Shown: piece by piece, positions 33,229 to 41,125 of the stretch
Layout: every line of letters starts with the position of its first letter
Position numbering within the stretch: the stretch's first letter is position 1
Assembly (NCBI GenBank): GCA_005793295.1
Contig: SXSX01000150.1
Location: forward strand, 1 to 44,402
Length of the DNA: 44,402 nucleotides
From: Burkholderiales bacterium
Lineage (GTDB): Bacteria; Pseudomonadota; Gammaproteobacteria; Burkholderiales; Burkholderiaceae_C
Direction: 5' to 3'
Notes under the pieces: generated by a model
Seen by the model: only the letters and a program-made list of their open reading frames with translations
Databases searched by the model: none
What the model was told of the DNA's origin: nothing
Made by a program: the position numbers and the translations under genes

Positions 33229-34866
33229 ATGAAGCATTCACCCTCACGTCGGCATTTTTTCAAGAACACGGGTGCCGTTTCTGCGGCAGCAGTACTTGGC
33301 AGCACCGCAAGCTTGAGCGCTTGGGGCGCTAGCAGCAACGCAGCCCTCCTCAGTAGCGCGAAACAAGTCAACCTCACTGCCACACAAGCACTTGCCGCAA
33401 TGACAGCTGGCACCCTGACTGCTACAGCCTATGTCACCACATTGATTGCCCGAGCCAAGAGCGTGTCGGACCTCAATGGGATGATTTTCATCAATGAGAC
33501 GGGTGCACTGGCTGCAGCCAAACAAGTGGACGCCGACCGAGCTGCAGGTAAAAAACTGGGCGCATTGGCTGGCTTGCCATTTGTGATCAAAGATAACATT
33601 AATACCAAGGGCATGCACACCACGGGCGGCACATCTTCGCTGCGCGACTTCCAGCCCACAAAAAATGCTCCTTCGGTGCAAAAGCTGCTCGATGCAGGCG
33701 CCATCATTTTGGGCAAATCTAACCTGCACGAGTGGGCTTTTGGTATCACCTCGACTAATTTCACGCTGGGCATTGACCCCATCTCCAAAGCAGCCAACCG
33801 TGCCGGCAAAAACCCCTATGACACCAGCCGTATTCCTGGCGGTTCCTCTGGCGGTACAGCCATAGCAGTTGCTACACGCTTTGCGCCAGTAGGGCTGGGC
33901 ACCGACACCGGTGGTTCGACACGCGTACCCGCTTCGTTCTGCGGAATTGCAGGCTTTCGCCCATCAGTGGGCGATGGGGCTGGCAAAGGTCGCCGCTACG
34001 CCGACGGCGTCAATGACGCGCTGCCCATTAGCACCACGCGCGACACTGTGGGCCCCATGGGCCGCACTGTTGCCGACATTGCTTTGCTAGATGCAGTCAT
34101 CACTGGCGGAGCAGTACCCACTGCCAAAGCCCTTAAAGGTCTGAGGATTGGTCTTCCCGCCGCATTCTGGACGGGGCTGGATGACAGCGTGAAGTTTGTA
34201 GCCGAAGCCGCCAAGAAAAAGCTGGCAGATGCGGGTGTGGTGTTTGTGGATGGTGATTTAACCGGCATCATGGAGCTCAACGGCTCAATATCTTTCCCGA
34301 TTGCATTGCACGAACCCGTCGCAGCAATTCCTGCCTACTTGAGTGCCAACAATGCTCCAGTTAAGACTGTTGCAGCAGTCATTGCCGGTTTGGCCAGCCC
34401 TGACGTGCAAGGTGCTTTTGGTGCGATTGCGGGCGATGTATTTGGTCCCGCCCCCGGTGGTAATGGCGCATATGCGGCTGCCATGGTCCCTGGTACAGGT
34501 GGGCGCGCAATGCTACAAAAACTCTACAAAGACTATTTTGCTGCGCAAGGCGTGGAGTGCGTGTTGTTCCCAACGACTCTTTTGGCAGCGCCAAAGATCG
34601 ATGCGGCCAAAGGTTCCGACAAACTCAGCTACACCGTCGGTGGTGTTGAGCAAAAGGCCAAAGACACTTTTGGCACCTGCATTCGTAATACAGACCCCTG
34701 CACCAACGCTGGCATTCCGAGCCTGTCGATCCCTGCGGGATTAACAGCCGGTGGCTTGCCCGTAGGCATGGAGATTGACGGCCCATTGGGCTCAGACACC
34801 AATCTGCTGGCCATCGGCATGGGCATTGAAGCGGTCTGGGGCGCATTGGCTGCACCCAAAGTTTGA
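33229..34866 (+). CDS. Tat-exported amidase (amidase signature family)
   Basis: A 545-residue hydrolase of the amidase signature family, which cleaves carboxylic amides to acid plus ammonia. The catalytic triad is complete: K121 in FVIKDNINT, cis-Ser S206 in GGSSGG and nucleophile S230 in GTDTGGSTRVPASFCG, with the 24-residue Ser-Ser spacing seen in FAAH. A twin-arginine leader (SRRHFFKNTGAVSAAAVLGS) indicates folded export to the periplasm. Start ATG 33229 has GGAG 7 nt upstream and puts the RR pair at residues 7-8. It is followed by a strong terminator, so it is monocistronic or a tail gene of luxR. The substrate is not predictable; an aryl-acetamide feeding the adjacent phenylacetate genes is one idea. 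Confidence 0.93.
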   Translation: MKHSPSRRHFFKNTGAVSAAAVLGSTASLSAWGASSNAALLSSAKQVNLTATQALAAMTAGTLTATAYVTTLIARAKSVSDLNGMIFINETGALAAAKQVDADRAAGKKLGALAGLPFVIKDNINTKGMHTTGGTSSLRDFQPTKNAPSVQKLLDAGAIILGKSNLHEWAFGITSTNFTLGIDPISKAANRAGKNPYDTSRIPGGSSGGTAIAVATRFAPVGLGTDTGGSTRVPASFCGIAGFRPSVGDGAGKGRRYADGVNDALPISTTRDTVGPMGRTVADIALLDAVITGGAVPTAKALKGLRIGLPAAFWTGLDDSVKFVAEAAKKKLADAGVVFVDGDLTGIMELNGSISFPIALHEPVAAIPAYLSANNAPVKTVAAVIAGLASPDVQGAFGAIAGDVFGPAPGGNGAYAAAMVPGTGGRAMLQKLYKDYFAAQGVECVLFPTTLLAAPKIDAAKGSDKLSYTVGGVEQKAKDTFGTCIRNTDPCTNAGIPSLSIPAGLTAGGLPVGMEIDGPLGSDTNLLAIGMGIEAVWGALAAPKV

Positions 34867-34903
34867 GTTAAACCGGCCTTGTGCCGGTGTTGTGTCAGAT
34901 GTG

Positions 34904-34947
34904 AAAGCCAAGGGGTGTATCAAACCCTCTTGGCTTTTGTCTTTTTT
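34904..34947 (+). terminator. Rho-independent terminator after the amidase
   Basis: A 9-bp stem AAAGCCAAG/CTTGGCTTT (34904-34912 with 34929-34937) is extended by GGG/CCC past a one-base bulge. It runs into a T-rich tract (TTTTGTCTTTTTT). It separates the amidase from the PaaX-type regulator. Confidence 0.8.
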
Positions 34948-35026
34948 GTCCATCCTTCACTTCGTACTTTTCTCGTTGATTTCCTTTAGACCGCAATCCA
35001 TGCGCAATGGCGACTAAACTTCGCTT

Positions 35027-36007
35027 ATGGTGAAAAATTCTGCCTCAAAAGCGATTGAAGTACGGCTGGAGCGATTTCGGCAAAAGAGCCGTCTCCAAGC
35101 AGGCTCATTGATTACAACCGTCTTTGGTGATTCGATCTTGCCCCGAGGAGGGCGAGTCTCGTTGGGCAGCATGATCAAGTTATTGCAGCCTCTTGGCGTT
35201 AATGAGCGTCTAGTGCGAACAGCGGTTTATCGTTTGGTCAAGGAGGAATGGCTTCTGTCTGAGGCATTTGGGCGCAAGACGGATTACATGCTGACTTCTT
35301 CAGGGCGTAGCCGGTTTGAGGAGGCCTCCAAGCAAATTTATGCAGCCGACATTCCTGGTTGGGACCGGCGATGGAGATTAATCCTGATTGTGGCTGAACT
35401 AGATATCCGAGTGAGAGAGCAGTTGCGAAGGGCTCTCTTTTGGCACGGTTTTGGCGAAACTACAACTGGCGGCTTTGTGCACCCTACCGCCGATCTTGAA
35501 AAAGTTATGGAAAACCTCGGGTCTGAGGGGCTTCAAGCAGTGCTTGCAAATTTAATGCCGATGGTTGCAGTTAACTCGCGTGCCGCGGACTGTGCATCCG
35601 ATGTTGACATGGTGCAAAAAGCCTGGAATCTGGAAGAACTGGCATCTTCCTACGAGGGTTTTCTGCAGAAGTACCAAGCCATCCGAGATGCGCTGGATGT
35701 TTGCGGTTCGGTGGGTATGTCGGAAGAAAGTGCCTTTCTTATTCGCACGCTGCTGATCCATGATGTTCGCAGGCTATTGCTGCGCGACCCGCTGCTGCCT
35801 GAAAGTTTGTTGCCGGTTAACTGGCCCGGCATACGTGCGCGCCCGCTGTATCGCGATTTGTACCGCAAGCTGCTTCCACTTTCGGAGCTGCACCTCGATG
35901 CCAATGTTCGACTATCCAGTGGTTTCCAGCCAATGGGGTCGCAGGTAGTGGTCAGCCGCTTTAAATACGGAATGGATTTGGATGTCGGAGCCCTGAGCGC
36001 CGCTTGA
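35027..36007 (+). CDS. PaaX-family transcriptional regulator
   Basis: A 326-residue protein with PaaX domain order. The N-terminal winged helix (about 24-95) has TVFGDSILPRGGRVSLGSMI and RLVRTAVYRLVKEEWL. The central PaaX domain has GWDRRWRLILIVAELD. The C-terminal PaaX_C has LIRTLLIHDVRRLLLRDPLL followed by LPVNWPGIRARPLYRDLYRK. In studied bacteria PaaX represses phenylacetate genes and is released by phenylacetyl-CoA. Its place upstream of paaG-H-I-K agrees with that role. It is likely co-transcribed with the IclR-type gene 10 bp downstream. Confidence 0.92.
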   Translation: MVKNSASKAIEVRLERFRQKSRLQAGSLITTVFGDSILPRGGRVSLGSMIKLLQPLGVNERLVRTAVYRLVKEEWLLSEAFGRKTDYMLTSSGRSRFEEASKQIYAADIPGWDRRWRLILIVAELDIRVREQLRRALFWHGFGETTTGGFVHPTADLEKVMENLGSEGLQAVLANLMPMVAVNSRAADCASDVDMVQKAWNLEELASSYEGFLQKYQAIRDALDVCGSVGMSEESAFLIRTLLIHDVRRLLLRDPLLPESLLPVNWPGIRARPLYRDLYRKLLPLSELHLDANVRLSSGFQPMGSQVVVSRFKYGMDLDVGALSAA

Positions 36008-36017
36008 TTGGGACAAT

Positions 36018-36797
36018 ATGAAGGACGAACTTAAGAGCAGCCATGGTGTTCAATCCCTAGAGATTGGGGTGGGGGTCTTGAAAGTTCTGTTGGAATCCGG
36101 CACTGCCTTGATGCTCAAGGAAATTGCTGCAGCTGCAAATATGCCTGCCTCCAAGGCTCACCGCTATTTGGTGAGCTTGGTGCGATCGGGTCTTGTGCAA
36201 CAAGACAATGCAAACTCGAAATATGATCTTGGACCTTTGGCCATTCCCTTGGGTCTTGCTGCGGTCGATCGATTAGATCGTGTGAAGCTCGGACTCAATA
36301 GTATTTCCGGTCTTCGAGACCTGACTAATGAAACCACGGCCTTGTCCGTTTGGGGCGAATTTGGCCCAGTGATTGTGCGATGGGAAAGGCCGCATCGTCC
36401 CATTACTGTGAATGTCGTTACCGGCAATACGGTCAGCCTTTTGGCCACATCCACCGGTCGTTTGTTTGCTGCCTGGATGCCTGCCGACACTATTCGTCCG
36501 CTTTTGGAGCGCGAGTTGAGGATGGGCCGATCTGCTGAATTTAAGACTCTTGAGCAGGTGGAGTGCGTTTTGCAGGATGTACGTTCAAAAGGGTATTCCT
36601 TTGTTCGAGACAGCGACTATTCCAGTCGAGTGCTGGGCCTTGCCGCTCCAGTGTTCAACTTTAAGAACAACATCACCATGGCTGTTTCAATTGTTGGTGT
36701 GGAGGGCTTATCCGACTTGGGGCCAGATAGCTTGGCCTTGGCTGAACTCAAACGCATATCCATCGCCTTGTCTAAGCGGCTGGGATCCACGCGGTAA
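36018..36797 (+). CDS. IclR family transcriptional regulator
   Basis: A 259-residue regulator. The N-terminal winged helix-turn-helix (about 12-75) contains LKEIAAAANMPASKAHRYLV and SGLVQQDNANSKYDLGPLA. The IclR effector-binding domain (about 80-255) has WGEFGPVIVRWERPHRPITV, STGRLFAAW and GYSFVRDSDYSSRVLGLAAP. It follows the PaaX-type gene closely, giving two different regulators in front of one transport-and-degradation operon. It most likely responds to an aromatic acid or its CoA ester and acts at the promoter near 37022-37050. Confidence 0.92.
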   Translation: MKDELKSSHGVQSLEIGVGVLKVLLESGTALMLKEIAAAANMPASKAHRYLVSLVRSGLVQQDNANSKYDLGPLAIPLGLAAVDRLDRVKLGLNSISGLRDLTNETTALSVWGEFGPVIVRWERPHRPITVNVVTGNTVSLLATSTGRLFAAWMPADTIRPLLERELRMGRSAEFKTLEQVECVLQDVRSKGYSFVRDSDYSSRVLGLAAPVFNFKNNITMAVSIVGVEGLSDLGPDSLALAELKRISIALSKRLGSTR

Positions 36798-36977
36798 GTG
36801 ATTCAAAAAAATTGCTCATTGCAATAAATGTGTGTCTTTTAAGAGCTTGCGTAATCGCATTTGCTTTTATTCGTCAGTTAGCCATCATTTCCCTTTGAAA
36901 TTAAATATCTAAAGCATCTGGCAAGTTGCTCCATTAATAAAAAAACTATATTTTGAACTAAGTGTAAACCCTAACAC

Positions 36978-37013
36978 GATACAAAAATATAAAGAAAAAA
37001 TGATTTTTGTATC
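36978..37013. promoter_or_regulatory. 11-bp inverted repeat just upstream of the -35 box
   Basis: GATACAAAAAT (36978-36988) and ATTTTTGTATC (37003-37013) are perfectly inverted with a 14-bp spacer. The repeat ends 8 bp before the -35 hexamer. It is a candidate binding site for the IclR- or PaaX-type regulator. The TTTTT that follows means an AT-rich terminator of the upstream regulator transcript is an alternative. Confidence 0.55.
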
Positions 37014-37021
37014 TTTTTAGT

Positions 37022-37050
37022 TTGAAGTAATCGATTCTGAATGGTAGAAT
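37022..37050 (+). promoter_or_regulatory. Sigma-70 promoter for the second liv/paa operon
   Basis: TTGAAG (37022-37027), a 17-bp spacer and TAGAAT (37045-37050) make the best promoter in the window. The spacer holds ATTC-T-GAAT, a short dyad where a repressor could block RNA polymerase. Initiation near 37057 would give a leader of about 115 nt. Confidence 0.6.
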
Positions 37051-37115
37051 TTTCCCTAGTTAATGACTCACAACCTAGGCGTAAAGCATTAAAGGTGTAA
37101 CAAGAGGAGGCTTCT

Positions 37116-37172
37116 GTGAAGCATGGCCAAAAGACAATTGAAAAGTGCAGGGCGCACCAAGTGGGAGCTTGA
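37116..37172 (+). CDS. Short leader reading frame upstream of livH (copy 2)
   Basis: A GTG start lies 5 nt after a perfect AGGAGG (37105-37110) and encodes the 18-residue peptide MKHGQKTIEKCRAHQVGA. Its TGA overlaps the livH ATG as TGATG. This is the classic layout for translational coupling. A second frame from ATG 37123 (19 codons, ending 37182) could use the same ribosome-binding site at longer spacing. There is no homology claim. The peptide may only serve to load ribosomes onto livH. Confidence 0.4.
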   Translation: MKHGQKTIEKCRAHQVGA

Positions 37173-38047
37173 TGTTGGCTGAGTTTCTGCAATTTTTGTT
37201 CTCGGGAATCACTGTTGGCTCCATCTATGCCATGGCTGCCTTGGGCTTCACGCTCATCTACAACTCCAGCCATGTGATCAACTTTGCGCAGGGCGAATTC
37301 ATCATGCTGGGAGGCATGCTCGCGGTCTATTTCACTCATTCAGGCGTGCCCTTACCCATATCGCTAATCTTGGCTATTGCGCTGCCAGCAATCGTTGGAC
37401 TGGTGATGGAAAAAGTGGCTATCGAACCCGTCAAGGGTGCTGAACCGGTCACGCTGATCATCATCACCATAGGCGCTTCCTTGGTGTTGCGGGGCCTGAT
37501 GCAAATCTGGTTAGGTAAGGGGACCTTCAGTCTGCCGGCTTTTTCTGGTGAGCAACCTATCAATATTTTGGGTGCCACCCTGATGCCGCAAAGCTTATGG
37601 GTGCTTGGGGTAACTGCCTTGGTGGTTTGTTGTTTGTGGTATTTCTTTACCCGAACGCTGCATGGCAAAGCCATGTTGGCGACTTCATACAACCGGGTGG
37701 CTGCTGAGCTTGTGGGCATCAACACCGATGGCGTGCTGCTTTTGAGCTTTGCCATGTCGGCGGCGTTGGGTGCTTTGGGCGGAATTTTGGTCGCGCCCAT
37801 TACGCTCACATCCTACGACGTTGGAATTTTGCTGGGTCTCAAGGGTTTTGTGGGTGCGGTACTTGGCGGCTTAGGTAATGGTCTTGGAGCGGTGGTTGGT
37901 GGCCTGTTGGTGGGGGTGCTGGAGGCCATGGGCGCTGGCTACATCTCTTCGTCTTACAAGGATGCAATGCCCTTTGTTTTGATCCTCTTGATTTTATTCT
38001 TCCGCCCTAGCGGCCTCTTTGGTGGCAAAGCCACAGACCGAGTCTAG
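37172..38047 (+). CDS. livH: LIV-type ABC transporter permease LivH (copy 2)
   Basis: A 291-residue HAAT-family inner-membrane permease. It begins MLAEFLQFLFSGITVGSIYA and has the LivH marker HVINFAQGEFIMLGGMLAV. Later segments are GKAMLATSYNRVAAELVGI (ATPase-contact loop) and GLKGFVGAVLGGLGNGLGAV. The ATG at 37172 has GGGAG 4 nt upstream and fits the family start; a GTG at 37145 is in frame but unconserved. It is the first structural gene of a liv-paa operon, so the cargo is probably phenylacetate or a related aromatic acid rather than leucine. That is inferred from context only. Confidence 0.92.
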   Translation: MLAEFLQFLFSGITVGSIYAMAALGFTLIYNSSHVINFAQGEFIMLGGMLAVYFTHSGVPLPISLILAIALPAIVGLVMEKVAIEPVKGAEPVTLIIITIGASLVLRGLMQIWLGKGTFSLPAFSGEQPINILGATLMPQSLWVLGVTALVVCCLWYFFTRTLHGKAMLATSYNRVAAELVGINTDGVLLLSFAMSAALGALGGILVAPITLTSYDVGILLGLKGFVGAVLGGLGNGLGAVVGGLLVGVLEAMGAGYISSSYKDAMPFVLILLILFFRPSGLFGGKATDRV

Positions 38048-38049
38048 TG

Positions 38050-38982
38050 ATGAACAAAAATCAATACTATGGTTTGTACCTTATCGGTGCTGTACTGCTG
38101 GTCCTACCGTTGTTACTACCAAATAGTTTTTATTTGGATTTGGCAATTCGCATGGCCATCAACGCTGTCATTGTTCTGGGATTGAATCTACTGATCGGCT
38201 TTGCTGGGCAGATTAGTTTGGGCCACGCCGGCTTCATTGGTATAGGTGCCTACGCATCTGCGGCGCTGCCCGCGCAGCTTGGCTTGCATCCGATGCTGGC
38301 GCTGATAACGGGGGCCGTTGCAGCCGGCGCACTGGCTGCAGTTCTTGCTCGCCCAATTTTCCGCCTCAAAGGCCAATACTTGGCTATGGCTACTTTGGGT
38401 CTAGGCATCATCATCAACGTCGTGGTCCGCAATGAAGCCGCCTGGACCGGCGGGCCTGATGGTATGCCCGTACCTCCCATTTCTTTTGGCGGCTTTGAAA
38501 TTACAGGTGACAAGCACTGGTATGCCATTGTGGCCAGCCTGCTGTGTGTCAGTATTTGGGCCTCTATCAATTTAATTGATTCGCCGTTTGGTCGGGCTCT
38601 GCGTGCGCTTCACGGCTCCGAAGTGGCGTCCAAAGTGGTGGGTGTGAATGTGGAGCGCTTCAAAATTACGGTGTTTGTCATGTCGGCGATGTTTGCCAGC
38701 ATCATGGGCAGCATCACCGCTTTGTACATTGGATTTGTTACACCCAACATCGCCGACTTTTTCCATTCAATCGAGTTGGTCACGATGGTGGTGATCGGAG
38801 GGATGGGCTCTATCTATGGTTCCGTGCTTGGTGCCGTTTTGCTTACCGCTCTTCCGCAGGCTTTGGCAACTTTCGAAGGCTGGGAAACGGTAGTCTTCGG
38901 CGGAATTTTGATGCTCTCCATGATCTTCATGCCCAAGGGTCTGGTTCCTACACTTGCCGCGCGTTTTGGTAAGAGAGACTGA
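38050..38982 (+). CDS. livM: LIV-type ABC transporter permease LivM (copy 2)
   Basis: A 310-residue membrane permease with the LivM signature INAVIVLGLNLLIGFAGQIS and LGHAGFIGIGAYASAAL. It continues with RPIFRLKGQYLAMATLGLGI and the cytoplasmic loop GRALRALHGSEVASKVVGV. The start ATG lies 2 bp after the livH stop. A GTG three bases earlier overlaps that stop. The next gene, livG, starts 2 bp after its stop, so the genes are tightly coupled. Confidence 0.93.
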   Translation: MNKNQYYGLYLIGAVLLVLPLLLPNSFYLDLAIRMAINAVIVLGLNLLIGFAGQISLGHAGFIGIGAYASAALPAQLGLHPMLALITGAVAAGALAAVLARPIFRLKGQYLAMATLGLGIIINVVVRNEAAWTGGPDGMPVPPISFGGFEITGDKHWYAIVASLLCVSIWASINLIDSPFGRALRALHGSEVASKVVGVNVERFKITVFVMSAMFASIMGSITALYIGFVTPNIADFFHSIELVTMVVIGGMGSIYGSVLGAVLLTALPQALATFEGWETVVFGGILMLSMIFMPKGLVPTLAARFGKRD

Positions 38983-38984
38983 CT

Positions 38985-39746
38985 ATGGCATTGCTTGAAG
39001 TTCAAGACCTTTCTATTTACTTTGGCGGGGTCAAGGCCGTTCAGAACGTATCTTTTAGTATCGATGCGGGCATTGTTTATGCAGTGATTGGCCCCAACGG
39101 CGCTGGTAAAACCACACTCTTTAACCTCATAACCGGCATCTACACCCCAACTTCTGGCAGCATCATTCTGGATAACCAGTCGATTGCTGGTAAGTCGCCT
39201 GATGGTTTAGCTCAACTCGGCTTGGCTCGCACGTTTCAAAATCTGCAAATCTGCATGAATATGAGCGCGATTGAAAACGTGATGGTTGGAGCCCATTTGC
39301 GGTTGGATCGCAACTTGTTCAAAGCGGCCCTACGCTGGCCCTCCATCAAAACGCGCGACCGTGATCTCCTTGCAGAATCTGCAGAATTGATGCGGTTTGT
39401 TGGACTTGATGCCTACGTTAATTCTCGTGCAGACGCCATGTCGTACGGCGCTTTAAAGCGGCTAGAAATTGCTCGGGCACTCGCCATGAAACCACGTCTC
39501 TTATTTCTTGACGAACCCGCTGCCGGTCTGAACTCCAAAGAAACCATCGAGGTAGATGCCCTCATCCGAAAAGTAGCCGACACCGGTGTAACCGTCGTAC
39601 TTGTTGAGCACGATATGAAGATGGTGATGAACCTGTCAGACCGAATTCTGGTGCTTGACTATGGAAAAAAAATCGCCGAAGGAACGGGGCCCGAAGTGCG
39701 CCGCAACCCCGATGTGATCGCCGCCTATCTGGGCGCTCACGTCTAA
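38985..39746 (+). CDS. livG: LIV-type ABC transporter ATPase LivG (copy 2)
   Basis: A 253-residue ABC ATPase with Walker A GPNGAGKT (36-43), Q-loop RTFQNLQIC, signature MSYGALKRLEIARAL, Walker B LLFLDEPAAGLN and H-loop VLVEHD. The tail is ILVLDYGKKIAEGTGPEVR ... IAAYLGAHV. The signature has ALKR where many LivG proteins have RQRR or DQRR. That is a mild change unlikely to abolish function. The partner ATPase is the fused gene 13 bp downstream. Confidence 0.94.
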   Translation: MALLEVQDLSIYFGGVKAVQNVSFSIDAGIVYAVIGPNGAGKTTLFNLITGIYTPTSGSIILDNQSIAGKSPDGLAQLGLARTFQNLQICMNMSAIENVMVGAHLRLDRNLFKAALRWPSIKTRDRDLLAESAELMRFVGLDAYVNSRADAMSYGALKRLEIARALAMKPRLLFLDEPAAGLNSKETIEVDALIRKVADTGVTVVLVEHDMKMVMNLSDRILVLDYGKKIAEGTGPEVRRNPDVIAAYLGAHV

Positions 39747-39759
39747 ACACAGCCGCAGT

Positions 39760-41076
39760 ATGGATGCACTCACAATCATCAGCCAAGAGCACAGCAATAT
39801 GTGGCGTCTGGCAGCTAGCTTAGACCATGTGGCCTCTGACGTTCAGGACGGAGCACCACTCGAGACCCCCTTTTTCGAAGCCGCGCTAGATTACATCTCC
39901 CTCTTTGTAGACCGTATGCACCACCCCAAAGAGGACGATTTTTTATTTCGCCTGCTGCGCCTGCGCAGTGCAGAAGCTTCCGAAGTGCTGGATGCCCTCG
40001 AGGCAGACCATCGCCACGGGCCAGATAATTTAGCCCAGCTGCGCGCCAAACTGACCGCGGTGTCACAGGGGCAATTGCCAAAAGAGGAATTTTCCAAAGC
40101 TGTGAAGCTTTATACCGATAGCCTTAGAGGTCACATCAAGACCGAAGAAAAACACGTGCTGCCGCTAGCGCGCAAGTTGCTTACGTCTCAAGACTGGGCC
40201 GAGATTGATCAGGCCTTTAGCAACCACAGCGACCCAGTATTTAGCGACCAATCCAAGGCTGAGTTCCGAGAATTGTTTCACCGTATTGTGAGTTTGGCAC
40301 CGGACCCCGTTGGATTGGGCGTCAGCAGCTTGTTAAGCCCTCAGTCTGGGGCTACTGCGTCGCAACAACCGTTGCTTCTGAAGGTGCAAGGGCTGGAAAG
40401 TTGTTACGGTCGCATAAAGGCCCTTAAGGGCATTGACCTAGAGGTTCGAAGAGGTGAGACGGTTGCCTTGGTTGGTGCCAACGGGGCAGGCAAGACCACC
40501 TTTTTGCGGGCGATTTCCGGTGTGCAGCCTATCAGCGCAGGCAGCATTCATTTTGATGAAGAAGACATTAGCAAGCTGCGCTCCGACAAGCGCATGCGCA
40601 GAGGTATTTGCCAAAGTCCCGAAGGACGTCAGGTTTTCGGCCCACTGTCCATTGAAGACAACCTGCGCTTGGGTGCCTACACCCAACCCAGGCACCAGGT
40701 GGCTGGTGACTTGGAAAAGATTTTTGCAATGTTCCCTATCTTGAAAGAAAAGCGATCACTTCCTGCGGGCACCTTGTCGGGTGGTCAACAACAGATGTTG
40801 GCCATTGGTCGCGCCCTAATGGGACGGCCCCGCATGGTGTTGTTGGACGAGCCTTCGATGGGCCTGGCACCACTCTTGGTGGAAGAAGTTTTCAACGTCA
40901 TCAAGACACTTAAATCACAAGGCATGACCATTTTACTGGTGGAACAAAACGCCTTTGCCGCTTTGGCCATTGCAGACCGCGGCTATGTTTTGGAAACCGG
41001 CGCGGTGACTCTTTCAGGTACGGGTGAAGAACTCATTCACAACGAGCAAGTACGTTCGGCTTACTTGGGCATGTAG
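39760..41076 (+). CDS. Hemerythrin-like domain fused to LivF-type ABC ATPase
   Basis: A 438-residue fusion in one uninterrupted frame. Residues 1 to about 180 form a hemerythrin HHE four-helix domain with the expected di-iron ligands: H11 (QEHSN), H54 and E58 (MHHPKEDDFLF), H84 (EADHRHG), and H125 and E129 (GHIKTEEKHVLP). A short Ser/Gln-rich linker (about 183-203) leads to a complete LivF ATPase: Walker A GANGAGKT (239-246), QSPEGRQVF, signature LSGGQQQMLAIGRAL (339-353), Walker B MVLLDEP (359-365), LLVEQN and the LivF end AYLGM. No ATG occurs between residues 53 and 279, so separate initiation of the ATPase is unlikely. It replaces plain livF in the liv-paa operon. An O2- or redox-sensing or oxygen-binding role coupled to uptake is inferred. 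Confidence 0.92.
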   Translation: MDALTIISQEHSNMWRLAASLDHVASDVQDGAPLETPFFEAALDYISLFVDRMHHPKEDDFLFRLLRLRSAEASEVLDALEADHRHGPDNLAQLRAKLTAVSQGQLPKEEFSKAVKLYTDSLRGHIKTEEKHVLPLARKLLTSQDWAEIDQAFSNHSDPVFSDQSKAEFRELFHRIVSLAPDPVGLGVSSLLSPQSGATASQQPLLLKVQGLESCYGRIKALKGIDLEVRRGETVALVGANGAGKTTFLRAISGVQPISAGSIHFDEEDISKLRSDKRMRRGICQSPEGRQVFGPLSIEDNLRLGAYTQPRHQVAGDLEKIFAMFPILKEKRSLPAGTLSGGQQQMLAIGRALMGRPRMVLLDEPSMGLAPLLVEEVFNVIKTLKSQGMTILLVEQNAFAALAIADRGYVLETGAVTLSGTGEELIHNEQVRSAYLGM

Positions 41077-41125
41077 TCCTTTGAGCAGCTTACCGATCTC
41101 AAAATAATTTACTTTGATCAATTGC

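Larger units (their letters stand above)
36798..37171. other. 374-bp AT-rich control region before the second liv/paa operon
   Basis: No complete gene of normal size. It contains an 11-bp inverted repeat (36978-37013), a good sigma-70 promoter (37022-37050) with a small ATTC-T-GAAT palindrome in its spacer (37034-37042), and a short leader reading frame with its own strong ribosome-binding site (37105-37172). The first 170 bp after the IclR gene hold only a weak ATTGC/GCAAT hairpin. Confidence 0.7.

Noticed and set aside
39760..41076. Two separate genes (hemerythrin, then livF) instead of a fusion
   Set aside because: The frame is continuous with no stop, no ATG lies between residues 53 and 279, and no clear ribosome-binding site precedes the ATPase part.
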